Source: Cohnella rhizosphaerae (GTDB taxonomy: Bacteria; Bacillota; Bacilli; Paenibacillales; Paenibacillaceae). Taken from it: a stretch of DNA of 64,000 nucleotides. The stretch lies in assembly GCF_029525575.1 (NCBI RefSeq), contig NZ_JAPDIA010000008.1, positions 1,612,001-1,676,000 of the forward strand, written 5' to 3'. Made by a program: the position numbers and the translations under genes. Below, one piece after another: positions 48,846 to 58,359 of this stretch. Each line of letters starts with the position of its first letter. The first letter of the stretch is position 1. The notes below the pieces were generated by a model. That model saw only the letters and a program-made list of their open reading frames with translations. It made no database searches and had not been told where the DNA came from.

Positions 48846-50126
48846 TCAGGCTCGCTTCCCGATATACAGCACGTCCGCGTTCGCTTCGGGCAGCTCCAGC
48901 ACCGTCGCCGCGCCGGCGACGCGCACGCTCGGCACGAGCGGATAACGGGCGCGCAGATCGAACGCTTCCCAGTCGTAGCGCTCCTCGCCGAGCAGCAACG
49001 GAAGGCTTCTGGCGTACGGCGCGTAGATCGCGACGCCGCCGCGATCCGCCGAAGCGGCGACGCGAATCTCGGGCTCGTCGATCGCGAGCAGCGTCTGCGC
49101 CGACTGCCAGCCGAACAGATCGTAGCGCTCGAACAGCCACTTGCCGAAAGCCGCGTCCCGCGCGCCTTCGAACCGGAGCGACGTGCGCCAGTCGTACGGC
49201 GTCATCGAGAAGCCTTCGTTGTTGAACGCCTGACCCCGGCGATGCCAGGACCAGACGCCGTGCGCGCCGTAGCCGAAGCCCGTCGCCGCGCCGGAGAGCA
49301 CGCTCGTCCAGAACGCCCTGCGGATCATGAACGCGTCGTACCGTCCGTACTTGCCGCCATAGCCGTGACCTTCGTAGCAAGGCTCCACGTTCATGACGGG
49401 CCGCTTGACCGGCTTGGCGTTCAGCTTCAGCGCCATGGCGTACGTCTCGTGCTGGCCGTCGATGCTATGGCTCGATTGATACGCGTAAAAGTCGAGCGCC
49501 GAATCCTGTTCGAGGCGCGCGGTCAGGTCGACCACGCTTCCGCCGCAGTGCATCGCCGTCAGCGCGCCCGGCTCCAGCCGTTTAAGCGCATGCAGCGCTT
49601 CCACGTAATAGTCGTCGGCCTCGCCGGTCTCGAAGTTCGTATCGCCGCTGATGAAGTACATCGGCTCGTACTTGCCGAACGTACGGGATACGTATTCGAC
49701 GTAAGGCGCGACCGAATCGCGCGGCATGACGTACCGGTTTTCCGTGATCCGGCTCATCCAGTTGCCGGGCGCATAGTCGCCCCAGAGGACGACCAGCACG
49801 GGCAGGAATCCCTTGGCGCGCGCGAGCGCCGTCATCTGGCCGGCCCGTTCGAAAAACGGCTCGTCGAAACGCGAGAAATCCCAGCTCCCGTCCTCCCGCA
49901 CATGAAACGGATACAGGCCAAGGCTGGATTCGCTCCGATCGTGGATAATCGGCAGAATGGAGATCTGTACGGCGTTGAACCCTTGGCCCGCTCTGAAGTC
50001 CAGATACGACGCCCACTCCTCCGTCGTGGCGTTGGAGAAGACGCTCCATGCGGTATCCGCCAGATAGAAAAACTTGCTGCCGTCCTTTAAAAAATAAGAT
50101 TTCGACGGGTCGATCGTCAGACTCAT
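48846..50126 (-). CDS. Apiosidase-like glycoside hydrolase (DUF4038 domain)
   Basis: The 426-residue protein starts MSLTIDPSKSYFLKDGSKFFYLADTAWSVF, the hallmark of the DUF4038/GH140 apiosidase-like barrel. Likely active-site segments are YFISGDTNFETG, FYAYQSSHSIDGQH and MNVEPCYEGHG. A beta domain ends the protein. GH140 enzymes cut apiose from pectin side chains; many relatives have other targets. There is no signal peptide. ATG 50126 overlaps the amidohydrolase stop (ATGA), with GGGAGGG upstream. Confidence 0.85.
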   Translation of the reverse strand: MSLTIDPSKSYFLKDGSKFFYLADTAWSVFSNATTEEWASYLDFRAGQGFNAVQISILPIIHDRSESSLGLYPFHVREDGSWDFSRFDEPFFERAGQMTALARAKGFLPVLVVLWGDYAPGNWMSRITENRYVMPRDSVAPYVEYVSRTFGKYEPMYFISGDTNFETGEADDYYVEALHALKRLEPGALTAMHCGGSVVDLTARLEQDSALDFYAYQSSHSIDGQHETYAMALKLNAKPVKRPVMNVEPCYEGHGYGGKYGRYDAFMIRRAFWTSVLSGAATGFGYGAHGVWSWHRRGQAFNNEGFSMTPYDWRTSLRFEGARDAAFGKWLFERYDLFGWQSAQTLLAIDEPEIRVAASADRGGVAIYAPYARSLPLLLGEERYDWEAFDLRARYPLVPSVRVAGAATVLELPEANADVLYIGKRA

Positions 50127-50884
50127 GCGTTGTCCCTCCCGATTTGAATGCGATACAGCGCTTCCGCGCTTTTGCCGAAAATCCATGCCTGATCCTCCGC
50201 CGACAGTCCGCACGTGCGCAGCTTGCCGATCTCTGCGCCGGCGTTGTCCGCGTGATCCGATCCGAACAGGAAGCGTCGCGCGCCGAACGTCTCCGCCCAG
50301 CGCCGGATCTGGAAGCCCGCCGTCCACGTGATGTCCGCGTACAGATTGTCGTGCCGCTCCATCGCGAGCGCCGTCTCGCCCGCCATGATCATCATGCCGC
50401 AGTGAGCCATCACGATGTTCACGTCGGGGAACCGCTCCGCGACCGGCATCAGATTGGCCGGATTCGCGAACGGGATGCCCGCTCCCGTATGCACCATGAC
50501 GGGAACGTTCCATTTGCGGCCCTGCTCGAACACCTTGCGCCCGTCGCGACTGTCCGGATGGACGGCATGCGCCGATGTGTGCAGCTTGATGCCGACGAAG
50601 CCGAGCTCCTCGACGCAGCGCCGAATCTCCTCCGCGTACGCTTCATCTTTAAGATGCGGATTCGGATTAGCCATGCCTAGGAATTGTCCGGGATACCGGC
50701 CGGCGAGCGCATAGACGGCGTCGTGCTGCGCCCGCACCGACTCGAGATCGTGACACGAAGCCGGCTGCACGATCGACAGGCCGATCCCGTGCCCGTTATG
50801 CTTGTCAATCAGCTCCTCCTCCGTGAACGTCTCGTCGAATACGCAGTCCGCGCCGAGATGGGCGTGTACGTCGATGATCGTCAT
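50123..50884 (-). CDS. Amidohydrolase family protein (amidohydro_2)
   Basis: The 253-residue TIM-barrel metal hydrolase has IDVHAHLG (HxH metal site) at the N terminus, the barrel His residues in GIKLHTSAHA, VMVHTGAG and VMAHCGMM, and the final Asp in FGSDHAD. Members hydrolyse lactones or decarboxylate. As read it is continuous with the upstream dehydrogenase; ATG 50884 with its own RBS GAGGAGCGGGG supports a separate start. It is coupled to the apiosidase-like gene. Confidence 0.85.
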   Translation of the reverse strand: MTIIDVHAHLGADCVFDETFTEEELIDKHNGHGIGLSIVQPASCHDLESVRAQHDAVYALAGRYPGQFLGMANPNPHLKDEAYAEEIRRCVEELGFVGIKLHTSAHAVHPDSRDGRKVFEQGRKWNVPVMVHTGAGIPFANPANLMPVAERFPDVNIVMAHCGMMIMAGETALAMERHDNLYADITWTAGFQIRRWAETFGARRFLFGSDHADNAGAEIGKLRTCGLSAEDQAWIFGKSAEALYRIQIGRDNA

Positions 50885-51958
50885 ATCGCTCCCCCGCTCC
50901 TCTCGCTTGAAGTAGACCGGCACGTGGCCGGCGGCGCTCTCGTACGTGCCGAATATCATGCGAAGCGTCGTCAGATTGTCTTCGCCGCTCGTCTCGAACG
51001 GCCGTCCGTCCGCCAGGCATTGGATAAAATGCGTTTGAAGCCGAAGATGGCTCTCCTCTTGGTCCAGCGGATGCGCCTCGAGCACGGCCGATTCGCCGCC
51101 GCCGTCCCGCTGCACGAACCCGATCGCGCCGTCCGCGTACAGCTTGATCGTCCCGTCCTCCCCGTCCACGATCATCTGCTCCAGATGAACCGGACCGACA
51201 GCCTCGCCGAGCGGCTCGTCCAGCTTCTGCCTGGTCGCCCAGCTCATGTCCATGTATCCGTATCGGCCGTCGTCGTAGCCGAGCGTGACGATGCCCGCGT
51301 CCTCTCCGCGAACGTAGGGACTGACCGTCGACGTCTCTGCGTAGAGCCGGGAAGGCGTACCGAAAAGGAAGCGCCAGGTATCGAACCAATGCGCGCCCAT
51401 CTCGTAAAAAAGCAGGCGGGGCATCTCGCGAAAAAAGGGCTGCGGCAGCCGGACGCCGGGCCGCATCCGCGGCGTGTAATAGTCCGAATGAATGTAGCGG
51501 ATCGCATGAAGTCTGCCGCAGCGCCCTTCATCCAGCAACCGTTTGATCTCCCGGAAACGGGAGAGCCAGCGCCAATTTTCCGTGACCATGAGCCTGACGC
51601 CCGCCGCGCGCGCCAGTTCGACCATCTCCCCGGCTTCCTCCTCGCTTCGCGCGAACGGCTTCTGGCACAAAATATGCTTGCCCGCCGCAGCCGCCTGCCG
51701 CACCAGCTCGACATGCGTATCCGGTCCGGTCACGATATCGACGATATCGAGATCCGCATGCGCGAGCATGGAGCCAAGATCGGCGTAGCGCTCCGCTTCG
51801 GGTACGCCGTATCGATCGCCTTTCGCCGCCAGTCTTCCCGGATCCCGGTCGCACAGCGCTTGTATCCTTACGCGCTCGATGCGCTCCCAGGCGTCAAGAT
51901 GCTTTTGGGACCACCAGCCCGTTCCGACGAGACCGATCTTCCATTTTCGCATGTTCAA
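50881..51958 (-). CDS. Gfo/Idh/MocA family oxidoreductase
   Basis: This is an NAD(P)-dependent dehydrogenase of about 358 residues with GLVGTGWWSQKHLDAW, the CQKPFARS variant of the EKP motif, and EMGAHWFDTWRFLFG in the C-terminal domain. As read it continues into the amidohydrolase. Removing one base from the C5 run at 50891-50895 gives a stop at 50881-50883, overlapping the next ATG by 4 bases. It follows the preceding gene by only 6 bases. Confidence 0.88.
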
Positions 51959-51964
51959 ACGCTC

Positions 51965-52819
51965 CTAACCCGCCGAATTCAGCTTTTCCGGATGCAGCAT
52001 CGCGTCGATCTGCTCGTAGACGGAGGACGGCTCGAACAGGCTTCGCCAGTCCGGCTGGATCATGAACCGCTTTCCGTATTCGATCGCGATCTTGCAGGCG
52101 TCGGAGAACGGATTGCCCGCTTCGCCGAACACGATCGCGAGCTGAATGTTGACGTGGCCGAGCATGAAGTCGCGCGCGGCTTCGTAGGGCACGCCGCGGC
52201 TCACGGCTTCGTCCATCGCTTCGCGCATAAGCGTCGCCAGCATCGAGCTCACCGTCTCCGCCATCGTCGGCTCGAGGATCGCCATCTGCTCCAGCGTGAT
52301 CCGGTGCGAACGGAACACCGGCGCGAACATCGCCTTGGCCGTCTCTTCGCCGCGGGCATACTGCGAATCGTCCCCCTGCACGAGCGCGCAGACGATCGCC
52401 TGCTTCGCCTTGACGCCCCCAAAGTAATCGCGGCGCGCCTCCGGCGACGTCTCGTCGTTGAACACGGGCGGGTGGCATGGGTGAGAGACGAAGTAGACGA
52501 TATCGCCGCGCTCGGGCAGCTGCTTCAAATACGCCGCGGCAGGGTCCAGCAGAATCATCATCGCCCCGCTTTTCATAAGCGGCACGACGTTCGCCGACAC
52601 CGCTCCGATCCGGACATCCGGCACGGCCATAATGACGATATCCGCTTCGGGCACCGCTTCCTCCTGCGCCGAAGGCGCAAGTCCCCGCTGCGCCAGCTGC
52701 GCGATGCCGCGCTCGCCCGTTTCCACATACCTCATGTCGTAAAGCGAATCCTTTAAATTATCGGTGATGCGGCAGCCCATTTTGCCGCCTGCGCCGATCA
52801 GTGCGACGATGTTGGTCAC
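51965..52819 (-). CDS. Phosphogluconate dehydrogenase-like NAD(P)-binding protein
   Basis: The 284-residue protein has an N-terminal Rossmann motif VALIGAGGKMG and a helical C-terminal domain of the phosphogluconate-dehydrogenase C-terminal type (VYFVSHPCHPPVFN, ETVSSMLATLMREAMDEAVSRGVP, GHVNIQLAIVFG). The start is GTG 52819, since GGGAGGGG lies just before it. First gene of the operon, divergent from the isomerase-GntR pair. The family includes oxidoisomerases of threonate-like sugar acids, so it may act on a sugar acid. Confidence 0.83.
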   Translation of the reverse strand: MTNIVALIGAGGKMGCRITDNLKDSLYDMRYVETGERGIAQLAQRGLAPSAQEEAVPEADIVIMAVPDVRIGAVSANVVPLMKSGAMMILLDPAAAYLKQLPERGDIVYFVSHPCHPPVFNDETSPEARRDYFGGVKAKQAIVCALVQGDDSQYARGEETAKAMFAPVFRSHRITLEQMAILEPTMAETVSSMLATLMREAMDEAVSRGVPYEAARDFMLGHVNIQLAIVFGEAGNPFSDACKIAIEYGKRFMIQPDWRSLFEPSSVYEQIDAMLHPEKLNSAG

Positions 52820-52877
52820 TGGATACCCCTCCCGGTTCGCGGATCGATTGACGAGTTTCCGCTTCAATTTCAAGCTA

Positions 52878-52937
52878 AGATTAACACGCCTTACCATTGA
52901 ATACAATTGGTATACCAAAAAAAATACCGAAAGTATT
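52878..52937. promoter_or_regulatory. Divergent promoter region with GntR-type palindromes
   Basis: On the minus strand TTGTAT-N17-TAATCT (52878-52906) is a plausible promoter. Directly next to its -35 lies the perfect 12-bp palindrome TTGGTATACCAA (52907-52918), of the TNGTNNNACNA type bound by FadR/FCD GntR regulators. A second inverted repeat AATAC-N5-GTATT follows (52923-52937). The region lies between the two divergent operons. Confidence 0.65.
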
Positions 52938-53056
52938 GTAGGGGCCGAACCGGCATGTTACACTTCTAAAGAACTGAAAATTGATCGCAATGAATTGAAA
53001 GCAAATCGCGAAGAATTTGGAAGTTTTATTGCAGCAGCTAAGGGGAGGAATCGCGC

Positions 53057-53860
53057 ATGGGATGGGGAATCGGCAGTTATTCGCTCGCTTGGGCGATCGG
53101 CGTGCCGGGATACGAACCGCCGAAGCGTCCGCTTACGGCACGGGAACTGCTGGCCGCAGCCAAAGACGCAGGCGCCGGCGTCGTTCAATACGCCGACAAC
53201 CTGCCGCTGCACGAGCTGCCCGAAGCGGAGCTTGACGAGCTCGTGCGGCGCGCGCGCGCGTTGGGCATCGCGCTCGAGGTCGGCCTTCGCGGCACCGCGC
53301 CAGCGTCGCTAACGCTGTATGCGGACCTCGCGCTCCGGATCGGTTCGCCGCTCGTGCGCACCTTGATTACCGAACCGGATATTCGGTCGGCCTACCGGGA
53401 TCTCGAGGCTACGCTGCCTATATATGAATCGAAGGGAATCGTCCTCGCGATCGAAAATCACGGGCTGCATACGACGGATCAGCTGGCCGCGCTGTTCGCG
53501 CATTTCGACTCGCCCTCCCTCGGCTGCTGCCTCGATACCGTCAATTCGTTCGGCGCGCTCGAGAGTCCGGATGCGGTCATCCGCGCGCTGGCGCCCTATA
53601 CGGCAAGCCTGCATGTCAAAGACTTCGACATTCAAAGAGTCGACCATCAGATGGGCTTCACGGTGCTGGGCACGCCGACCGGACAAGGCCGTCTGAATTG
53701 GAGCCTGCTGCGCGAGGAACTGCAGAAAAGCCGCCGGCGGCCGAATTGGATCATTGAACTATGGACGCCGTTCGCGGGCAGCGTCGAACGGACGATCGAG
53801 CTGGAGCGGGAATGGTTCGAAGCCAGCGTAACTTTTGTTCGAGGAGAATGGAAAGCATGA
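53057..53860 (+). CDS. Sugar phosphate isomerase/epimerase (TIM barrel)
   Basis: This 267-residue xylose-isomerase-like barrel has metal ligands likely in VLAIENHGLH (Glu, His), GCCLDTVNSFG (Asp), SLHVKDFD (His) and WIIELWTPF (Glu). ATG 53057 follows AAGGGGAGGAA. It is divergent from the dehydrogenase operon and its stop overlaps the GntR start (ATGA). It probably converts an intermediate of the same sugar pathway. Confidence 0.88.
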   Translation: MGWGIGSYSLAWAIGVPGYEPPKRPLTARELLAAAKDAGAGVVQYADNLPLHELPEAELDELVRRARALGIALEVGLRGTAPASLTLYADLALRIGSPLVRTLITEPDIRSAYRDLEATLPIYESKGIVLAIENHGLHTTDQLAALFAHFDSPSLGCCLDTVNSFGALESPDAVIRALAPYTASLHVKDFDIQRVDHQMGFTVLGTPTGQGRLNWSLLREELQKSRRRPNWIIELWTPFAGSVERTIELEREWFEASVTFVRGEWKA

Positions 53861-54489
53861 AAACGACGCTTAAAGAAAAAGCCTATGCCGAGCTGAAAAA
53901 CCTGATCCTGGGCAGCGAATTCGAGCCCGGAGATTATATGACCGAACGCATGCTCGAAGAGAAGCTTTCGATGAGCCGGACGCCGATCCGTTCGGCGCTG
54001 GAGCGGCTGGAGAGCGAAGGGCTTGTCCGCTACACCCCGAACAAGGGGCTGTTCGTCGCCGACTTTTCCGTGCAGCGCGCGGTCGACTTCTACGACATCC
54101 GCGTCGCGCTGGAGACGCATGTCGTCCGCAAGCTGTCCGCGCGCGCCTGGAGCGAGGACGAACGCGCATGGTTCAGAGACAACCTTGCGCGGCAAAAGGC
54201 CTTCATGGAACAGAACGACAATGCCGGCTTCACGGCGGCCGATTCGGCCTTCCACCTTCAGCTCGCGAAATGCCACGAAAACGTCGAGATCATTCAATCG
54301 ATGGAAAATTTGCAGGACAAGCTGTACCGGATCGCGATTCGCGTCCTGCGCAAGGACACGACGCGCATCCGCTTTTCCTACGAGGATCACGTCCGCATCT
54401 TCGAGCTGATCGTCGCCGGACGCCCCGACGAAGCCGCAGCCGCCATGACCGACCATCTGGAATACGGCAAGCGGATTCTGATCCATTAA
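53857..54489 (+). CDS. GntR family regulator, FadR/FCD type
   Basis: The 210-residue protein has an N-terminal winged helix (about 5-70: GDYMTERMLEEKLSMSRTPIRSALERLESEGL) and an all-helical FCD domain with likely metal ligands in DFYDIRVALETH (Asp), SAFHLQLAKCHEN (His) and SYEDHVRIFELI (His). Translationally coupled to the isomerase gene. It probably represses both divergent operons through the TTGGTATACCAA site, with a sugar acid as inducer. Confidence 0.9.
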   Translation: MKTTLKEKAYAELKNLILGSEFEPGDYMTERMLEEKLSMSRTPIRSALERLESEGLVRYTPNKGLFVADFSVQRAVDFYDIRVALETHVVRKLSARAWSEDERAWFRDNLARQKAFMEQNDNAGFTAADSAFHLQLAKCHENVEIIQSMENLQDKLYRIAIRVLRKDTTRIRFSYEDHVRIFELIVAGRPDEAAAAMTDHLEYGKRILIH

Positions 54490-54500
54490 TCAATGGTTGG

Positions 54501-56134
54501 TTAAAAAGCATACGATTCGAACCGCCTGGCGTTGGCCATGCTCGCCCAGACGTCCGGGCTCTCCCCCGCCCATATACCAGAAGCCGTAGCCGGCTATGCC
54601 GTACGATTGGCCGAGTCCGGCTTTAAGCGACAGCGACCGTCCGTCCTCCGCCCAGATCCGATGCCAAGACGCGGCCGCCCCGTAAGAGGCGAAATATTGG
54701 CCGGTCTTCTCCTCCCAGCTAACCTTGGCGCGCTTAACCGCCATCCGTTCGTTCTGCTGAAGCAGACTGATCTCCTCGGAGCCGGACGCGCCCGCTTCGG
54801 TGCGCCAATCCCGGCTGTAAAGCGGCAGCGCGAGCACCACCCTGCCTGCGGGCACCTGCGCGAGCAGCGCGGTCAAGCCTAGCCGCAGCCAAGGCAGCGA
54901 AGATACCGAGCCCGCTTCGCCGCCGGCCCAGTGCTCGTCGTAGCCCATCAGCACGACATAGTCGGCCGTTCTGCCCAGCGCGGCATAATCGAACGCTTCC
55001 GTCCAATCGGTGCCGAAGTCGGGCGAGACGTTGACGGACAGAACGGCGGGAATCTTGTCCAGTTCGTCGTTCAATTCAGTCAGGAATGCGGTAAAAGAAT
55101 TCCGATCGACCGGCGCCACGTTTTCGAAGTCGACGTTAAGCCCGTCGAGTCCGTATCGCCGCACCGAAGCGGCTAATTGCCGTGCGAACGCGCTTCGGCG
55201 CGTCGCGTCCGACAGCATCGCATGAGTCGCGTCTTGGTCGAACCGGTTGCCGACCATCGCCCACACCCGCTTGCCTTTTCCGTGCGCCCATGCGACGAGC
55301 GAAGCGTCCGCGTTGTCGGCGACGCCGCCCGTTTTGTCGAGAAAAAAGGAACGCGGCGACAACGTATTGATGCCGGAAGCGAGCACCTCCTTTTCATACT
55401 GCGCGGTCGACTGCCCGTATTGCCAGCCGAGCAGAATCGGCGTGTCGGGCGTAGCCTCAATCTTCGCCGCCCAGCCCGGGTACGACCATATCCGATCCAG
55501 CAGAACGGCCGCCTCCTGCCTCGTCATGGAAGCCCCGGGACGAAAAGTGCCGTCGGCGTCACCCTCCATCACGCCAAGCTGCCGCAGACGGTACACCGCC
55601 GCAAGCGACCAGGCCCGGATTCGCGTCTGATCCCGATAGATTTGCGCGGACGGTACAGCGTTCGCCGGCTGTTTCAAAGCGCGCGCGATCAGGACCGCCG
55701 CTTCTTCGCGCGTCACCGGGCGATACGGCGCGAACGACGCGCCGGACATCCCCTTGGCCATTCCTAACTGAATCGCAGGCTGCACCCACCGATAAAACCA
55801 TGCCGACTTCGGCACGTCCGAAAAAGAAGGAATCGCGCTCTCGACGGGCTCGATGCGCAGCAGCCGGTCCAGCATCGTCATGAATTCCGCGCGGGTTACC
55901 GGCTTGTCTGGCTCGAAGCGGCGCTCTCCCGTGCCGGTCAGAATATGTAACGCCGCCATGTTCACAATCGCCCGGGCGGCGAAATTGTCGCGCACGTCGT
56001 CAAACGGGAGCGTGCTCGAAGCGGCGTCCGCGGACGCCGTTAACCAGGGCGCGCCCGGCCCTCCTGCCAGCGCGGCGGCGAGCGCCGCGACAGCAGTCTT
56101 TTTTGCGGACTGAAGCGACTATTTTACACAACAT
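54501..56134 (-). CDS. SLH-domain surface protein with GH18-like hydrolase domain
   Basis: About 545 residues. Signal-peptide-like start (KKTAVAALAAALA), then three SLH repeats (FDDVRDNFAARAIVNMAALHIL, FSDVPKSAWFYRWVQPAIQLGMAKG, YRDQTRIRAWSLAAVYRLRQLGVMEG), which anchor to wall polymer, then a GH18-type barrel with catalytic DGLNVDFE (DxxxDxE motif), GYDEHWAGGEAG and a C-terminal WYMGG. Extra bases lie in the A/T6 run at about 56099-56104 and in the C5 run near 54563-54567; correction gives start ATG 56134 and end NARRFESYAF. Likely a wall or spore peptidoglycan-acting hydrolase similar to YdhD/SleL types. Confidence 0.83.
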
Positions 56135-56246
56135 TACGAATCACGCGCTCCGATCGTCGATAGACTTCCGTCTCTATCGTAATCAATCGGCAATCGGTTA
56201 CCTATCCTCAAATAATGGCAGCGGCGTCAGCCTTGCGCGCTATCGT

Positions 56247-56297
56247 TTGACGGCGCGTTTTGCGGATGATATATTGTGCATACACGATATACACAAT
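56247..56297 (+). promoter_or_regulatory. Promoter and operator of the YtrB-type ABC operon
   Basis: TTGACG (56247-56252), a 17-base spacer, and TATATT (56270-56275) form a strong sigma-A promoter. The inverted repeat ATTGTG-N13-CACAAT (56273-56297) overlaps the -10 and the likely transcript start. It is the candidate site for the operon's own GntR. Confidence 0.75.
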
Positions 56298-56316
56298 TTT
56301 AGCTGGGAGGCTTGTT

Positions 56317-57184
56317 ATGCTGGCGTTGGATGTCCGGAACGTAAATAAGAAATATGACCGCTTTCAGTTGAAGAATGTCTCGTTTCAGCTTGAAAAGGGC
56401 TATATCATGGGATTTATCGGCGCGAACGGCGCCGGAAAAACGACGACCATCAAATCGATCCTGAACTTGGCCCGGCTGGACAGCGGCGACGTGCGCATTT
56501 TTGGCAAGCGCATGGCGGATCACGAGCTCGAGCTGAAGCAGGACATCGGGTGCGCGTTCGGCGACATCGATTTTTACACGCGGAGCAAGTTAAGCAAGTT
56601 GACGGACGTCTTCAAGAAGTTTTACAAAAACTGGGACGACAAGACTTACAATGCCTACTTAAAACGATTCAAACTGGACGAAAACAAAAAAAATCGCCGA
56701 ATTGTCGACCGGCATGAAGGTGAAGTACAGCTTGGCCCTCGCACTCTCGCATGGCGCGAAGCTGCTCATTCTCGACGAACCGACCAGCGGTCTCGATCCG
56801 GTCGCGCGGGACGACCTGCTGGATATTTTCCAGTCGCTCGTGGCGGACGGCGAGATCAGCATCCTTTTCTCCACGCATATTACCTCGGATCTGGAGAAGT
56901 GCGCGGACTTCATTACGTACATCGACGACGGGCAAATTATCGACAGCGCCGACAAAGAGGCGTTCAAGGCATCCTATCGTTTGCTTAACGGGAAGGAAAG
57001 CGAGCTCGAGCAAGTCAGAAGCAAGCTCATCTCCTGCAGAATCACTTCCTTCGGCTTTACCGGCTTGATTCGCGCCGACGACTTCGACCCCGACACGGGC
57101 ATCCGGTCCGCCTTGCCGAGCCTGGAGGAAATCATGGTGTATTACGCCAAAAAAGGAGGAAGCGCATGTTGTATAACCTGCTGA
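56317..57184 (+). CDS. ABC transporter ATP-binding protein (YtrB-like)
   Basis: About 288 residues with Walker A GANGAGKTT, signature LSTGMK, Walker B LLILDEP and the switch His in FSTHI. The segment LKQDIGCAFGDIDFYTRSKLSKLTDVFKKFYKNWDD is typical of YtrB/antibiotic-response ABC proteins regulated by YtrA-type GntR. One A is extra in the A run at about 56684-56691; correction gives ENKKIAELSTGMK. ATG 56317 follows GGGAGG. The end overlaps the next gene by 19 bases. Confidence 0.88.
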
Positions 57185-57824
57185 TCAAGGACTTCAAACT
57201 GGGCGTAAATCCGTGGTATTTGGCGATGCCCGTGCTGACAGGCGCTTTGATGCTCGTTCCCGGCTGGATTTATTTCCTCGTCCTGCTGTACTTTTGCTGG
57301 ATTACGATTCCCAACATGTTTGCCGGCTTTCGCGCGCAGAACGATTTGTTGTTCACGTCCATGATGCCCGTCGCCAAAAAGGATATGGTCAAAGCGAGAA
57401 TGCTCGTCATCGTCTGTCTGGAGCTGCTCCATATCGCGTTCGCGGTCATTTTCGGCGTCATTCATCGCTTTTTTGTATCCCGATTTCATTTATTACTTTT
57501 ACGCGCCGACGATCGGTTTTTTTGGGATTGTGCCTGATGATGATGGCGATCTTTAATGTCCTGTTTTTTCCGATTTATTATAAAACGGCGTACAAACACG
57601 GGAATGCGGCGATCGCTTCGATCGCGGCCGCGATGCTTTTTGCCGCAGTCGCGCAATGGGCGGGAATCGCAAGCGCCGACGTGTCTGGCGTAATCAACGA
57701 CACCGGCACCGGCCATCTCGCGGCGCAATCGTTCATTTTGGTCGCGGGGATCGCGATTTTCGCCGCTTTAACGGCGCTGGCCTATCGATTATCGGTCCGA
57801 CATTTCCGGAAAGTGGAGCTATGA
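57166..57824 (+). CDS. ABC-2 type transporter permease
   Basis: This is a permease of about 218 residues with six hydrophobic segments (LAMPVLTGALMLVPGWIYFLVLLYFCW, MLVIVCLELLHIAFAVIF, LMMMAIFNVLFFPIYYK, IASIAAAMLFAAVAQ, FILVAGIAIFAALTALAYRL), of the ABC-2_permease_2 type. Extra T's lie at about 57467-57472 and 57519-57525; the corrected stretch is HRFLYPDFIYYFYAPTIGFLGLCLMMM. Partner of the ATPase. Substrate unknown; related systems respond to cell-wall antibiotics. Confidence 0.83.
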
Positions 57825-58193
57825 TGAACATAGCGATCTCGAGCGCATCCGAAAAACCGATTTACCAGCAGCTGTTCGATCAGATCAGCGCTCAAATATT
57901 GAAAGGCGAGCTTCCGAGCGGCTATTGCTTGCCGCCGATACGGCAGGCGGCGCTGGAATTGCAAATCAGCGTCATCACCGTCAAAAAAAGCCTGGGAGGC
58001 GCTCGAACGCTCCCGCTTGATTCATACCGTCACGGGAAAAGGGTGTTTTGTGGCCGAATTCACGCCCGGGGACATGCGCCGCCTGCGCAACGACATGGTA
58101 TCGAAGCAGATGGCGATCGACGTTGCCTACTACAAGTCGTTCGGCCTGGCCTTCGAGGAAGTGGTAGCTTTGATGAAGGACGTTTATGAATGA
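57824..58193 (+). CDS. GntR family regulator, YtrA type
   Basis: A short GntR protein of about 122 residues: winged helix (PIYQQLFDQISAQILKGELPSGYCLPPIRQAALELQISVITVKKAWEALERSRLI) and a short helical dimerisation tail, as in YtrA. One A is extra in the A7 run at 57982-57988. The start overlaps the permease stop (ATGATG). In Bacillus ytrA is the first gene of its operon; here it is last. Likely autorepressor acting at 56273-56297. Confidence 0.88.
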
Positions 58194-58270
58194 ACGTCAT
58201 GCTCCCCCCCATTTTATTCCTCTTTTAAGAGAACAAGCAATAACGAGTTGCTGTAAGCCGGGAAAATAAA

Positions 58271-58322
58271 GCAAAGACGCGATCCGCAGCGCCAACTTCG
58301 CGAAGCGGTATCGCGTCTTTGC
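58271..58322 (-). terminator. Hairpin terminator of the FAD oxidoreductase gene
   Basis: GCAAAGACGCGAT (58271-58283) pairs with ATCGCGTCTTTGC (58310-58322). On the minus strand TTTATTTT follows. It lies between convergent units. Confidence 0.85.
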
Positions 58323-58359
58323 GTTTAGCAGGCGAGGCTCCCTGCTCGAAGAGACCGAT

